A stretch of 64,000 nucleotides of DNA from Kistimonas sp964291505 (GTDB lineage Bacteria; Pseudomonadota; Gammaproteobacteria; Pseudomonadales; Endozoicomonadaceae), in assembly GCA_964291505.2 (NCBI GenBank), contig OZ220199.1:806001-870000 (forward strand), written 5' to 3'. A program made the translations under genes and the position numbers. Positions 17,943 to 25,431 of the stretch are shown here, in pieces (the first letter of the stretch is position 1; each line of letters opens with the position of its first letter). The notes beneath the pieces were generated by a model. It ran no database searches. It was not told the DNA's origin and was given only the letters and a program-made list of their open reading frames with translations.

Positions 17943-18743
17943 ATGACTCAAATAACACTGCATACTCTCGCTGCCCTGAAGCAGTCCGGCGAAAAATTCA
18001 CCTGTCTCACCGCTTATGATGCGACGCAGGCCAACCTGGTAAGCAGTAACGGCACGGAAGTGATCCTTATCGGTGACTCCCTAGGTATGGTCTGCCAGGG
18101 TCAATCCAGCACTGTGCCCGTCACCATTGACGATATGGTCTACCACACCCGCTGCGTCAGTCGCGGTAACCAGGGTGCCCTGCTAATGGCGGATATGCCC
18201 TTCATGGCATCCGCGATGGAAGAACAGGCGTTAATGAACTGCGCTGCACTCATGCAGGCAGGTGCTGACATCATCAAACTGGAAGGCGGGCGCTGGCTGT
18301 GTCCGACCGTCAAGAAGCTTTCTGAGCGTGGCATTCCTACCTGCCTCCACCTTGGCTTAACGCCACAAACCGTCAGCATGCTGGGAGGCTACAAGGTTCA
18401 GGGGAAAGACACTGGCAGCGCTAATCGCATGATAGAAGACGCTTGTCTTCTTGAGCAAGCGGGCGCCAATCTGCTCCTGCTTGAATGTGTACCTACTCAA
18501 CTGGCCCGTGAAATCACCATGGCCGTCAACATTCCTGTTATCGGTATTGGTGCGGGTCCCGACACTGACGGACAGGTACTGGTCATCTATGACATGCTGG
18601 GCATGACGGCCGGTCATCGTCCCCGCTTTGTCAAAAACTTCATGGCTGAAAGCGATTCACCGCAGGGGGCTGTCGCCGCCTTTGTGAGCGATGTAAAAGA
18701 AAGCCGCTTCCCCGGACCGGAGCACGGATTTTATTCAGAATGA
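17943..18743 (+). CDS. panB: 3-methyl-2-oxobutanoate hydroxymethyltransferase
   Basis: 266 residues. The ketopantoate hydroxymethyltransferase signatures include CLTAYDATQANLV, the metal-binding LIGDSLGMVCQGQ, LLMADMPFMA, IKLEGG, HLGLTPQ and IGIGAGPDTDGQVLV. It makes ketopantoate from 2-oxoisovalerate and methylene-tetrahydrofolate, the first committed step to pantothenate. Its last bases overlap the panC start (ATGA), so the two are co-translated. folK upstream and panC, panD downstream group folate and pantothenate synthesis. Confidence 0.96.
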   Translation: MTQITLHTLAALKQSGEKFTCLTAYDATQANLVSSNGTEVILIGDSLGMVCQGQSSTVPVTIDDMVYHTRCVSRGNQGALLMADMPFMASAMEEQALMNCAALMQAGADIIKLEGGRWLCPTVKKLSERGIPTCLHLGLTPQTVSMLGGYKVQGKDTGSANRMIEDACLLEQAGANLLLLECVPTQLAREITMAVNIPVIGIGAGPDTDGQVLVIYDMLGMTAGHRPRFVKNFMAESDSPQGAVAAFVSDVKESRFPGPEHGFYSE

Positions 18744-19588
18744 AAACTGTCTACAGCATAAACGACACCAGGGACTATATCCGCAGCGCCAGAGCACAGG
18801 GACGCAGCATCGCCTTTGTTCCTACCATGGGGAACCTGCACGACGGACACCTATCGCTGGTTAAAAAAGCAAAAGAACTGGCAGATGAAGTTGTCGTCAG
18901 TATCTATGTGAACCAGCTGCAATTTGGCCCCAATGAGGATTACGACAGCTATCCACGTACCTTTGAAGAAGACCAGGCACTACTGGAAGCCCATGATGTA
19001 CAGCTGGTCTTTGCGCCCTCTTCCCATGAAATTTATCCGGAAGGTGCTGAGCATCACACTGTCGTACGTGTCGATGCGCTGGATGGCATGCACTGTGGCA
19101 AAAGCCGTCCTGGATTCTTTACCGGTATTGCGACCGTGGTCACCAAGCTGTTCAACATCGTGCAACCGGACTATGCCGTGTTCGGTGAGAAAGATTTCCA
19201 GCAGCTCTGCATCATCAGAAAGATGGTCAATGACCTGATGCTGCCCGTCGAAATCATCGGAGCCCCCATTGCCCGTGCGGAGAATGGACTGGCACTGAGT
19301 TCCCGTAATGGCTATCTGTCTGCGGAAGAGAAACAGATAGCGGCAACCCTGCACCAGACACTGAGCGCAGCCCGTGAGGCAATCATTGCCGGCGACCGCA
19401 ACTACGATGCGCTGCATCGTGATGCGTTCGTCAAACTGGCGCGCGCCGGTTTCAAGCCAGATTACTTCAATATCGTCAGCCGTCATACGTTGCAACCGGC
19501 AACACTGGCAGATAAAGAGCTGGTCATCCTGGCCGCTGCCGCCCTTGGTCGTGCCCGCCTGATCGACAATATCCAGATTGATCTCTAG
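18740..19588 (+). CDS. panC: Pantothenate synthetase
   Basis: 282 residues. ATP-site signatures are VPTMGNLHDGHLSLV (with the HxGH motif as HDGH), VSIYVNQLQFGPNEDY, the pantoate-site FGEKDFQQL, and the KMSKS-like loop ALSSRNGYLS. It joins pantoate and beta-alanine with ATP. The start overlaps panB by four bases. A hairpin follows the stop before panD. Confidence 0.96.
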   Translation: MKTVYSINDTRDYIRSARAQGRSIAFVPTMGNLHDGHLSLVKKAKELADEVVVSIYVNQLQFGPNEDYDSYPRTFEEDQALLEAHDVQLVFAPSSHEIYPEGAEHHTVVRVDALDGMHCGKSRPGFFTGIATVVTKLFNIVQPDYAVFGEKDFQQLCIIRKMVNDLMLPVEIIGAPIARAENGLALSSRNGYLSAEEKQIAATLHQTLSAAREAIIAGDRNYDALHRDAFVKLARAGFKPDYFNIVSRHTLQPATLADKELVILAAAALGRARLIDNIQIDL

Positions 19589-19615
19589 GGAATCCTACGG
19601 ACGACCTGCCGTTAG

Positions 19616-19650
19616 AACCCTGCTTGCCGAATGGGCAGGCAGGGTTTAAT
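19616..19650 (+). terminator. Hairpin between panC and panD
   Basis: AACCCTGC (19616-19623) pairs with GCAGGGTT (19639-19646), extended inward by TTGCC with GGCAG, giving a stem of about 13 pairs around GAATG. Only a weak T-rich end (TTTAATCTT) follows. It may end or attenuate transcription from panBC into panD. Confidence 0.55.
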
Positions 19651-19709
19651 CTTCGACCTCCGCCGGGGGCCATCCCCGATCCGACGAGTGTTCCATACGA
19701 GGGGATTGA

Positions 19710-20090
19710 ATGCACAACATTATGCTCAAGGCCAAATTCCACATGGCCTCAGTGACCCACGCCGTTTTGAATTACGAGGGTTCCTGCGCCATCGACGGTG
19801 AATGGCTGGATATGGCGGGGCTACGTGAATACGAGCAGATCCAGATTTATAACAAGGACAATGGTGAGCGTTTCACCACCTATATTATCCGTGGCGAAGA
19901 AGGTTCACGGATGATTTCCATGAATGGTGCTGCAGCCCGCAAGGTGTCGGTTGGGGATCGGGTAATAATCTGCGCGTATGCCAGCTACTCTGAGGAAGAG
20001 CTGGAGAACCACAAGCCTGCTCTGATCTATCTGAACAAAGACAACACCATCGACCATACCGCGAACGCCATTCCGGTACAGCTCGGTTGA
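19710..20090 (+). CDS. panD: Aspartate 1-decarboxylase proenzyme
   Basis: 126 residues, the usual PanD size. The self-cleavage site Gly24-Ser25 is in NYEGSCAIDG; Ser25 becomes the pyruvoyl cofactor. Other family blocks are MLKAKFHMASVTHAVL, the catalytic ENEQIQIYN-like segment (YEQIQIYNKDNG), and the NGAAARKVSVGDRVIICAY core. It supplies beta-alanine to PanC. An ACGAGGGG ribosome site precedes the ATG. Confidence 0.96.
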   Translation: MHNIMLKAKFHMASVTHAVLNYEGSCAIDGEWLDMAGLREYEQIQIYNKDNGERFTTYIIRGEEGSRMISMNGAAARKVSVGDRVIICAYASYSEEELENHKPALIYLNKDNTIDHTANAIPVQLG

Positions 20091-20096
20091 ACAACC

Positions 20097-20121
20097 TGCC
20101 CCTGTTTGTACGACAGGGGCA
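20097..20121 (+). terminator. Terminator after panD
   Basis: TGCCCCTGT (20097-20105) and ACAGGGGCA (20113-20121) form a perfect 9-pair stem with a 7-base loop, seven bases after the panD stop and just before the convergent yciH. The following TATTAT is only weakly T-rich. Confidence 0.6.
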
Positions 20122-20139
20122 TATTATGACTTACCGTAT

Positions 20140-20463
20140 TTACCCGCCCGATCGTTTGGCCTGATAACCCAGCTTCGTCAGTTCTGCAACCATGGCTTCG
20201 ACATGATCGCCCTGTAGCTCAATATTGCCATCCTTGACGGCACCACCACCGCCACAGCGTTTCTTGAGTTGTTTGGCTAACGCTTTCAGATCATTGCCGA
20301 TCATGGGCAAACCGGTAATCACCGTGACCGTCTTACCACCACGGCCTTTTTTCTCCGGCCTTACACGGACAATGCCGTCTGTTCCGGGAAGGACTTCCTC
20401 AGGCTTTTCCTCGCGGATACGTCCCTGATCCGTGGAATACACCAGCCTGCTGTTCTTACTCAT
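20140..20463 (-). CDS. yciH: YciH, SUI1/eIF1-family translation factor homologue
   Basis: 107 residues. C-terminal SUI1 fold with VRVRPEKKGRGGKTVTVITG, LKALAKQLKKRCGGGGAVKDG, IELQGDH and a closing KLGYQAKRSGG, all standard for bacterial YciH. YciH can act like initiation factor eIF1 in start-site checking and binds the 30S subunit; its cellular role is not fully settled. It is the last of three minus-strand genes after the LapG-like protease and the DUF2333 protein, with 23 bases to the latter. Confidence 0.92.
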   Translation of the reverse strand: MSKNSRLVYSTDQGRIREEKPEEVLPGTDGIVRVRPEKKGRGGKTVTVITGLPMIGNDLKALAKQLKKRCGGGGAVKDGNIELQGDHVEAMVAELTKLGYQAKRSGG

Positions 20464-20486
20464 ACCATCACATCCTCAAAGCAGGG

Positions 20487-21539
20487 TTACCCCTGCTCAA
20501 GCAACCTGCGTAAATCAATGATCGCGGCATTGGCGCGGGAAATATAGTTCGCCATTACCAGGGAGTGGTTGGCAAGAATACCAAAACCATCTCCATTCAA
20601 AATGATTGGACTACCCAAAGGCTCCTGGGTTTCACGCAGTTCGCGAATAATCTGTCTCAGGCTGACCCGGGCGTTTTTCTTTTCCAGCACATCAACGAAA
20701 TCGACTTCCACGGCACTCAACAATGCAATCAACGCCCATGAAGTACCGCGTGCCTCATAGAAAATATCATCAATCTTGTACCAGGGCGTTTTGACGACAA
20801 CCTCAGACTCACTGGGGGTCGATTGTACGGCATCGGCATCACCCGCCAGGTCAGTATTCAGGCGGGACTTACCCACACTGGCGCTCAGACGCTGGGACAG
20901 GGAGCCAAGACGGGTTTCCACATCTTTTAGCCAATCGGTCAGGTTATCCGCCCGTGAATAGAACTGGGCCGGATCGCTAGGGTTAGAAAGGCGTCCAAGG
21001 TAACTGTCCAGACGATTAATGCCGCGACGGTATTCACCTTCACTGGATGGAAGTGCCCAGCTATTGGAGTCAAAGTTGAATTGTGGTTCGGCGATCGCCA
21101 GGTCCGCATCTTCTCTGGATTGAGACTGTGAACGACTGAACTCTTTACGCAGTGCGCGGGTAAAATCCCGAAGCTGGATCAGGGCACCCAGTTCCCAGTT
21201 GGGCATGTTATCCAGCAGAACACTGGGCAGCATAACGTCATTGCGCAGGTATCCACCCGGCTTGTCTAACAGGGTTTCACCAATCCGAATCGCGGTTGTC
21301 GTTGAGGTAAAGCCCGGCACAACATCACGGTTCATGGCCTGCGCTTTCTGTGCCGCTTCCTGTCGGACATTGAGCAGGTCTGGCTCACGGCTCCAGTAAA
21401 TACCCAGAGCAATATTCACCAGAATGAAAAGGGTGATCAGGGTAATGATCAGCACATTAACCGCTTTGTGGCCGGCAAACGGATTGCGCAGATAACTGGC
21501 AGCTCCCGCGAACCGCTCCTTGAATCTGTCCAGCGACAT
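20487..21539 (-). CDS. DUF2333-family inner-membrane protein
   Basis: 350 residues. One membrane helix near the N-terminus (VNVLIITLITLFILVNIALG) is followed by a large periplasmic helical part with DWLKDVETRLGSLSQRLSAS, ending in DLRRLLEQG. It matches DUF2333 as I recall it, a family of unknown function common in Pseudomonas and relatives. The gene lies in tandem with yciH (23-base gap) and downstream of the LapG-like gene. Confidence 0.8.
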   Translation of the reverse strand: MSLDRFKERFAGAASYLRNPFAGHKAVNVLIITLITLFILVNIALGIYWSREPDLLNVRQEAAQKAQAMNRDVVPGFTSTTTAIRIGETLLDKPGGYLRNDVMLPSVLLDNMPNWELGALIQLRDFTRALRKEFSRSQSQSREDADLAIAEPQFNFDSNSWALPSSEGEYRRGINRLDSYLGRLSNPSDPAQFYSRADNLTDWLKDVETRLGSLSQRLSASVGKSRLNTDLAGDADAVQSTPSESEVVVKTPWYKIDDIFYEARGTSWALIALLSAVEVDFVDVLEKKNARVSLRQIIRELRETQEPLGSPIILNGDGFGILANHSLVMANYISRANAAIIDLRRLLEQG

Positions 21540-21686
21540 GACTTCTCCTTTATTCTGACAGGCCTTCCCCGAGTGCCGCTATTATGGGCAAACTCGGGGC
21601 GAACCACTAGCGTTTGAGGAGAAATGTTAGGGATTTGTCAGAGAGTTAGCGCAAGACATGCTAACGGGTAGAACGTTTTCTATCCG

Positions 21687-22328
21687 TTACTCAGAAAACA
21701 GGTCACCTTCCCGTGCGCGAAATGCGCGCCATGCCCCAAGCCTTGAGGCAGCAGCTACCCAGCGTTCACCAAAATTGCGATCCAGTAGCCAGAGGTCCTC
21801 AGAATTAAAGGCATAGACCGGCATTAAATCATCTCGGTCAGAGACTGGAAGAATATCGGTGACCAAGTTATCCAGTACCAAGGCTGTGCCACCATGCTCG
21901 GGAATAACCAGCAGTACCATATGAGCCTGATTCAGCGTGAGAGAGCGAACATAGGCCAAGCGCAGACGGCTTTCATCAATACCCGCCTGTTTCAGGCTGA
22001 AGAACTTCGCAATGGCATAATCTTCACAGTCGCCCGCCCCTACAGACAACATCTCTCGGGGTGAGGCCCAGTAGTCCTCTTTTTGCCAGAGCTTGTCATC
22101 GTTCACAAAGGTCAGCTTATTAAAGAAGCGATTGGTTTGTTCCAGACGCTCAAAATCACTCTGTGAGCGCAGATGCTCAACCAACTGCTGCCATTCGACA
22201 ATTTTTTGACGAGCCTGTGGGGAGTTGTCAGTCTGATGAACTGAATCGGAAACATCGCTGGCAATCGCACTAACCGCCAGTCCTAACAACCCATACAGGA
22301 CTAATGCGAGACTTCTCAAAGGATACAC
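21687..22328 (-). CDS. LapG-like periplasmic transglutaminase-type cysteine protease
   Basis: 213 residues with an N-terminal signal (LALVLYGLLGLAVSAIASD). The catalytic triad of the bacterial transglutaminase-like protease family is visible: C101 in GAGDCEDYA, H136 in NQAHMVLL and D153 in LVLDNLV. The acidic residues beside the cysteine that bind calcium in LapG are also there. LapG cuts the biofilm adhesin LapA at the cell surface unless held by LapD with bound c-di-GMP. Neither LapD nor a large adhesin is encoded in this window, so the substrate is open. The gene order protease, DUF2333, yciH runs on one strand. Confidence 0.82.
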   Translation of the reverse strand: MYPLRSLALVLYGLLGLAVSAIASDVSDSVHQTDNSPQARQKIVEWQQLVEHLRSQSDFERLEQTNRFFNKLTFVNDDKLWQKEDYWASPREMLSVGAGDCEDYAIAKFFSLKQAGIDESRLRLAYVRSLTLNQAHMVLLVIPEHGGTALVLDNLVTDILPVSDRDDLMPVYAFNSEDLWLLDRNFGERWVAAASRLGAWRAFRAREGDLFSE

Positions 22329-22460
22329 ACTCCGTGTGACAGCTATCCCTTAGAAAACTATAGTCCAGCTTTTTGACCGGATTCGGCGTTGCCCAAAACA
22401 AGCAATTATTGGTAACCTGAACGAACGCATAAATTGTCGAGGCTGAACCCTGTCAGGGTA

Positions 22461-22489
22461 TGGCATCGTAGTGTCACTATGCGTATAAT
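22461..22489 (+). promoter_or_regulatory. tRNA promoter
   Basis: A consensus -10 TATAAT at 22484-22489 ends ten bases before the tRNA. The hexamer TGGCAT at 22461-22466 is a weak -35 with 17-base spacing. The bases after the -10 (CTCGCCGCGCG) are GC-rich, the discriminator type seen at stable RNA promoters under ppGpp/DksA control. Confidence 0.6.
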
Positions 22490-22499
22490 CTCGCCGCGC

Positions 22500-22576
22500 G
22501 GGCCCATAGCTCAGTTGGTTAGAGCATCCGACTCATAATCGGCAGGTCGAAGGTTCAAGTCCTTCTGGGCCCACCA
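22500..22576 (+). tRNA. tRNA with CAU anticodon, probably tRNA-Ile2 (lysidine type)
   Basis: A 77-base cloverleaf: acceptor GGGCCCA (22500-22506) pairs with TGGGCCC (22566-22572), then A and an encoded CCA. The D arm is GCTCAGTTGGTTAGAGC and the anticodon loop is CTCATAA (CAU). The T arm has GGTTCAAGTCC. The C4-G69 and C5-G68 pairs and the TTCAAGTCC T loop resemble E. coli ileX rather than the elongator tRNA-Met (GGTTCGAATCC), so I favour the AUA-reading isoleucine tRNA modified by TilS. A simple reading would call it Met. Confidence 0.85.
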
Positions 22577-22739
22577 TCATCGCTTTATTTCTGCTTTTTT
22601 CCTTTCTGCTTTTTTCTGGTCATTGCCTGACGCCCCTACCTTTTTACCCACACACCACCACTGGTTATAAAAGAAATATGGTCTAGATTTTTAAAAAGGA
22701 TTCTTAATATAAAAATGCTGGCCAGGGAGCTGCCACATT

Positions 22740-24839
22740 ATGACTACTTTTCGCAAAACCGGACTGGCTGTCGCACTCTGTTCTTTAGCCGCAGCACCTG
22801 CTGCAGTGGCCGAAGACGACTTTCTCGATATGAGTCTTGAGGAACTGGTTTCCCTGGAAGTGACCTCGGTATCGAAAAAATCCCAGAGTATTATGGAATC
22901 CGCGGCAGCAGTTTATGCCATCACCCAAGACGATATTCGCCGTAGTGGTGCGAAAACGATTCCCGATCTGCTGCGTATGGTTCCTGGCCTTCAGGTTTCG
23001 AAGATCAATGGCAATGCCTGGTCCGTCAGCTCCCGGGGATTTAACAGCGTATTTTCTAACAAGTTATTGGTATTGATTGACGGCCGCTCAGTTTACACCC
23101 CGCTCTATTCCGGGGTGACCTGGGAAACCAACGATGTAATGATCGCCGATATTGATCGTATCGAAGTCATTCGTGGTCCCGGCGCAGCATTATGGGGCTC
23201 AAATGCCGTCAATGGTGTCATCAATATCATGACCAAGTCCGCAGCTGAGACTGAAGGCGCCTATGTGGAGATCGGTGCAGGCAGCTACGAAGAGGGCTTT
23301 GGGAGTTTCCGCTACGGCGGTCAGCTGGGCGACAATGCAAACTACCGCGTTTATTACAAATACAGCGATCGCGACAACCAGAAAACCTTGAATTCAACAC
23401 TGGCACAAGAATACTCGAATATTGGTCTGGATGACGCACCGGAGGCCGGGGATGGCTGGCATATGAACCAGACGGGCTTTCGAGTTGACTGGAACAAAAC
23501 TGCAGATGACCTATTTACCTTCCAGGGAGATCTCTATAAAGGGCACATTCGTCCTGCGGTGAAGACCTTTGATCGCACATTTCCTGGCACTGGCACATTT
23601 GTCTCCCCTGCCAACAGGCAGTTTGGCGCCAATGCGCTGGCACGCTGGACACATACATTATCAGCAGATTCAGAAGCAATTACACAAGTCTACTACGACC
23701 GCTATGAAAACAGTGACGTCAGGGCTCCACGTCATCGTGATACCTGGGATGTTGATTTCCAGCACCGTTTCCTTGCAACAGAGAATCAGGAAATTATCTG
23801 GGGGTTTGGATACCGCAAGGTCGACAATAAAGTCTACCAGAGTGACTTTGTGTATTTTGACCCACGTTCACGGACGACAGAACTCTACAGTGCATTCATT
23901 CAGGATGAAATCACCCTTGTACCTGATCGCTGGCGTATGACCCTGAGCTCCCGATTTGAGAACAACGAATTTACCGGTGATGAAATTCAGCCCAACGCCC
24001 GCATCATCTTTACACCGGATACACAACAATCATTCTGGGCAGCTATTTCAAAGTCAGTCAGAACACCATCCATTGTTGAAGGTGATTCAGAAGTGTATGG
24101 CTTTGAAGAGGTAGACTTATCAGTTTATAACCCTGGTTTAAGTAATGGTTTCGTCGTTTTCACTGGCAACCAAGAGCTTAAATCAGAAAAGCTCTTCTCC
24201 TATGAGCTGGGCTACCGTAATGTTCTGAGTCAGAACCTCAGCATTGACGTTACGGCATTTCTCAACCATTACAAGGATCTTGCTGCAACGTCTTTGGGTA
24301 GCACCTGCCCTGATTCACTGTCTCCCCTCGGCGGGCCTCTCTGCGCCACAACAGCGCCAAATATTCCGCCTCACTACCTTGTAGTGACTATCGACAATGT
24401 GATGGAAGGTGATGGCTACGGTTTCGAAGTAGCCGCTGACTGGCAAGTTAAGGATAACTGGAAGCTCAAGCTATCCTACGGCTTCCTCCAGATGGACATG
24501 CATGCAACGGATAACAATGCAGTAACCGCCGCTATAGAGCCCATATTCGAAACCGTAACCGCCGAGCACAACATGAGCCTGATGTCGCGCCATAACCTGG
24601 CCGACGACTGGGAACTCGACCTCTGGTTACGTTATCAGGACAACGTATCAGGTGTCAGCATACCGTCCTTTATCACGGCGGATATTCGTGTCGCAAAACG
24701 TATAGGGGATTTTGAGTTCGCCATCGTCGGCCAGAACCTTCTCGACAGCCAACACCCGGAATACCTGGACGGCTTCACCGGAATCGTCACCACCGAGGTG
24801 CCCCGGAGCATCTACGGACAGGTCAGCTGGCAGTACTAA
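22740..24839 (+). CDS. TonB-dependent outer-membrane receptor (copy 2)
   Basis: 699 residues; the ATG at 22740 follows CCAGGGAG. A signal peptide (AVALCSLAAAPAAVAED) precedes the same plug as copy 1: TQDDIRRSGAKTIPDLLRM, LLVLIDGRSVYTP and IDRIEVIRGPGAALWG. A 22-strand-type barrel follows, ending in VSWQY. Paralogy with 6552-8609 runs the full length, including the barrel end (QNLLDSQHPEY against QNLLDSSHPEF). The two differ most in extracellular loops, so the ligands may differ. yfiR follows after 27 bases, then a hybrid kinase, all on one strand, suggesting an operon. Confidence 0.92.
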   Translation: MTTFRKTGLAVALCSLAAAPAAVAEDDFLDMSLEELVSLEVTSVSKKSQSIMESAAAVYAITQDDIRRSGAKTIPDLLRMVPGLQVSKINGNAWSVSSRGFNSVFSNKLLVLIDGRSVYTPLYSGVTWETNDVMIADIDRIEVIRGPGAALWGSNAVNGVINIMTKSAAETEGAYVEIGAGSYEEGFGSFRYGGQLGDNANYRVYYKYSDRDNQKTLNSTLAQEYSNIGLDDAPEAGDGWHMNQTGFRVDWNKTADDLFTFQGDLYKGHIRPAVKTFDRTFPGTGTFVSPANRQFGANALARWTHTLSADSEAITQVYYDRYENSDVRAPRHRDTWDVDFQHRFLATENQEIIWGFGYRKVDNKVYQSDFVYFDPRSRTTELYSAFIQDEITLVPDRWRMTLSSRFENNEFTGDEIQPNARIIFTPDTQQSFWAAISKSVRTPSIVEGDSEVYGFEEVDLSVYNPGLSNGFVVFTGNQELKSEKLFSYELGYRNVLSQNLSIDVTAFLNHYKDLAATSLGSTCPDSLSPLGGPLCATTAPNIPPHYLVVTIDNVMEGDGYGFEVAADWQVKDNWKLKLSYGFLQMDMHATDNNAVTAAIEPIFETVTAEHNMSLMSRHNLADDWELDLWLRYQDNVSGVSIPSFITADIRVAKRIGDFEFAIVGQNLLDSQHPEYLDGFTGIVTTEVPRSIYGQVSWQY

Positions 24840-24866
24840 ACTGCCAGCCCAGAGGCACTTCAGGCC

Positions 24867-25418
24867 ATGAAGCCTACACAAAACCCATCCCAGGGGTTAC
24901 GGCTCATTGCCCTGTTTCTCTGCATCCTCGCCGCCAACCTGGTCAGCACGCGCCCGGAAGCGGCGCCAGTGCAGGAGGACCAGGTCAAGGCGGCTATCCT
25001 CTACAAAATTACCCGCTTTATTCAATGGCCCCGTCAGGCGCGATCAGACACTTTGACGGTCTGCATGCTGGGTAAAGACCCTCTGAACGACTACGTTTCC
25101 GCCCTGAAAGGCCGAAAGAATTCGAGTCAAACAATTGACGTACGCATTCTATTAAAATTTGATAACCCGCCCCCTCCCTGCAACCTACTGTTTGTCAATG
25201 GGAGCGCCCAAACCCAACTTGAACATGTTCTAAACTCATTAGAAGGCACACCTGTCCTAACTGTCAGCGATATCAAGGATTTCGCTACACAGGGAGGCAT
25301 GGTTGAGCTGGTCAGAGAAAGTAACAGGGTCAGTTTCACGTTGAACCTGCCGGCTGCCAAGGATAGCGGGTTTGTGATCAGTTCCCAGTTAATGAAAATC
25401 GCCCGAGTCATTCGATAA
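24867..25418 (+). CDS. YfiR-family periplasmic regulator (copy 2)
   Basis: 183 residues. A signal peptide (LIALFLCILAANLVSTRPEAA) is followed by the YfiR/DUF4154 fold: AAILYKITRFIQWP, LTVCMLGKDPL, a second cysteine in PPCNLLFVNG, GTPVLTVSDIKDFA and an end in KIARVIR. It is homologous to copy 1 and sits between its receptor and the hybrid kinase, with 13 bases to the latter. Known YfiR proteins restrain a membrane partner with a CHASE8 periplasmic domain. Here the adjacent membrane partner is a kinase with a similar N-terminal part, so YfiR probably controls that kinase. Confidence 0.88.
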   Translation: MKPTQNPSQGLRLIALFLCILAANLVSTRPEAAPVQEDQVKAAILYKITRFIQWPRQARSDTLTVCMLGKDPLNDYVSALKGRKNSSQTIDVRILLKFDNPPPPCNLLFVNGSAQTQLEHVLNSLEGTPVLTVSDIKDFATQGGMVELVRESNRVSFTLNLPAAKDSGFVISSQLMKIARVIR

Positions 25419-25431
25419 GCGAAAGAACAGG

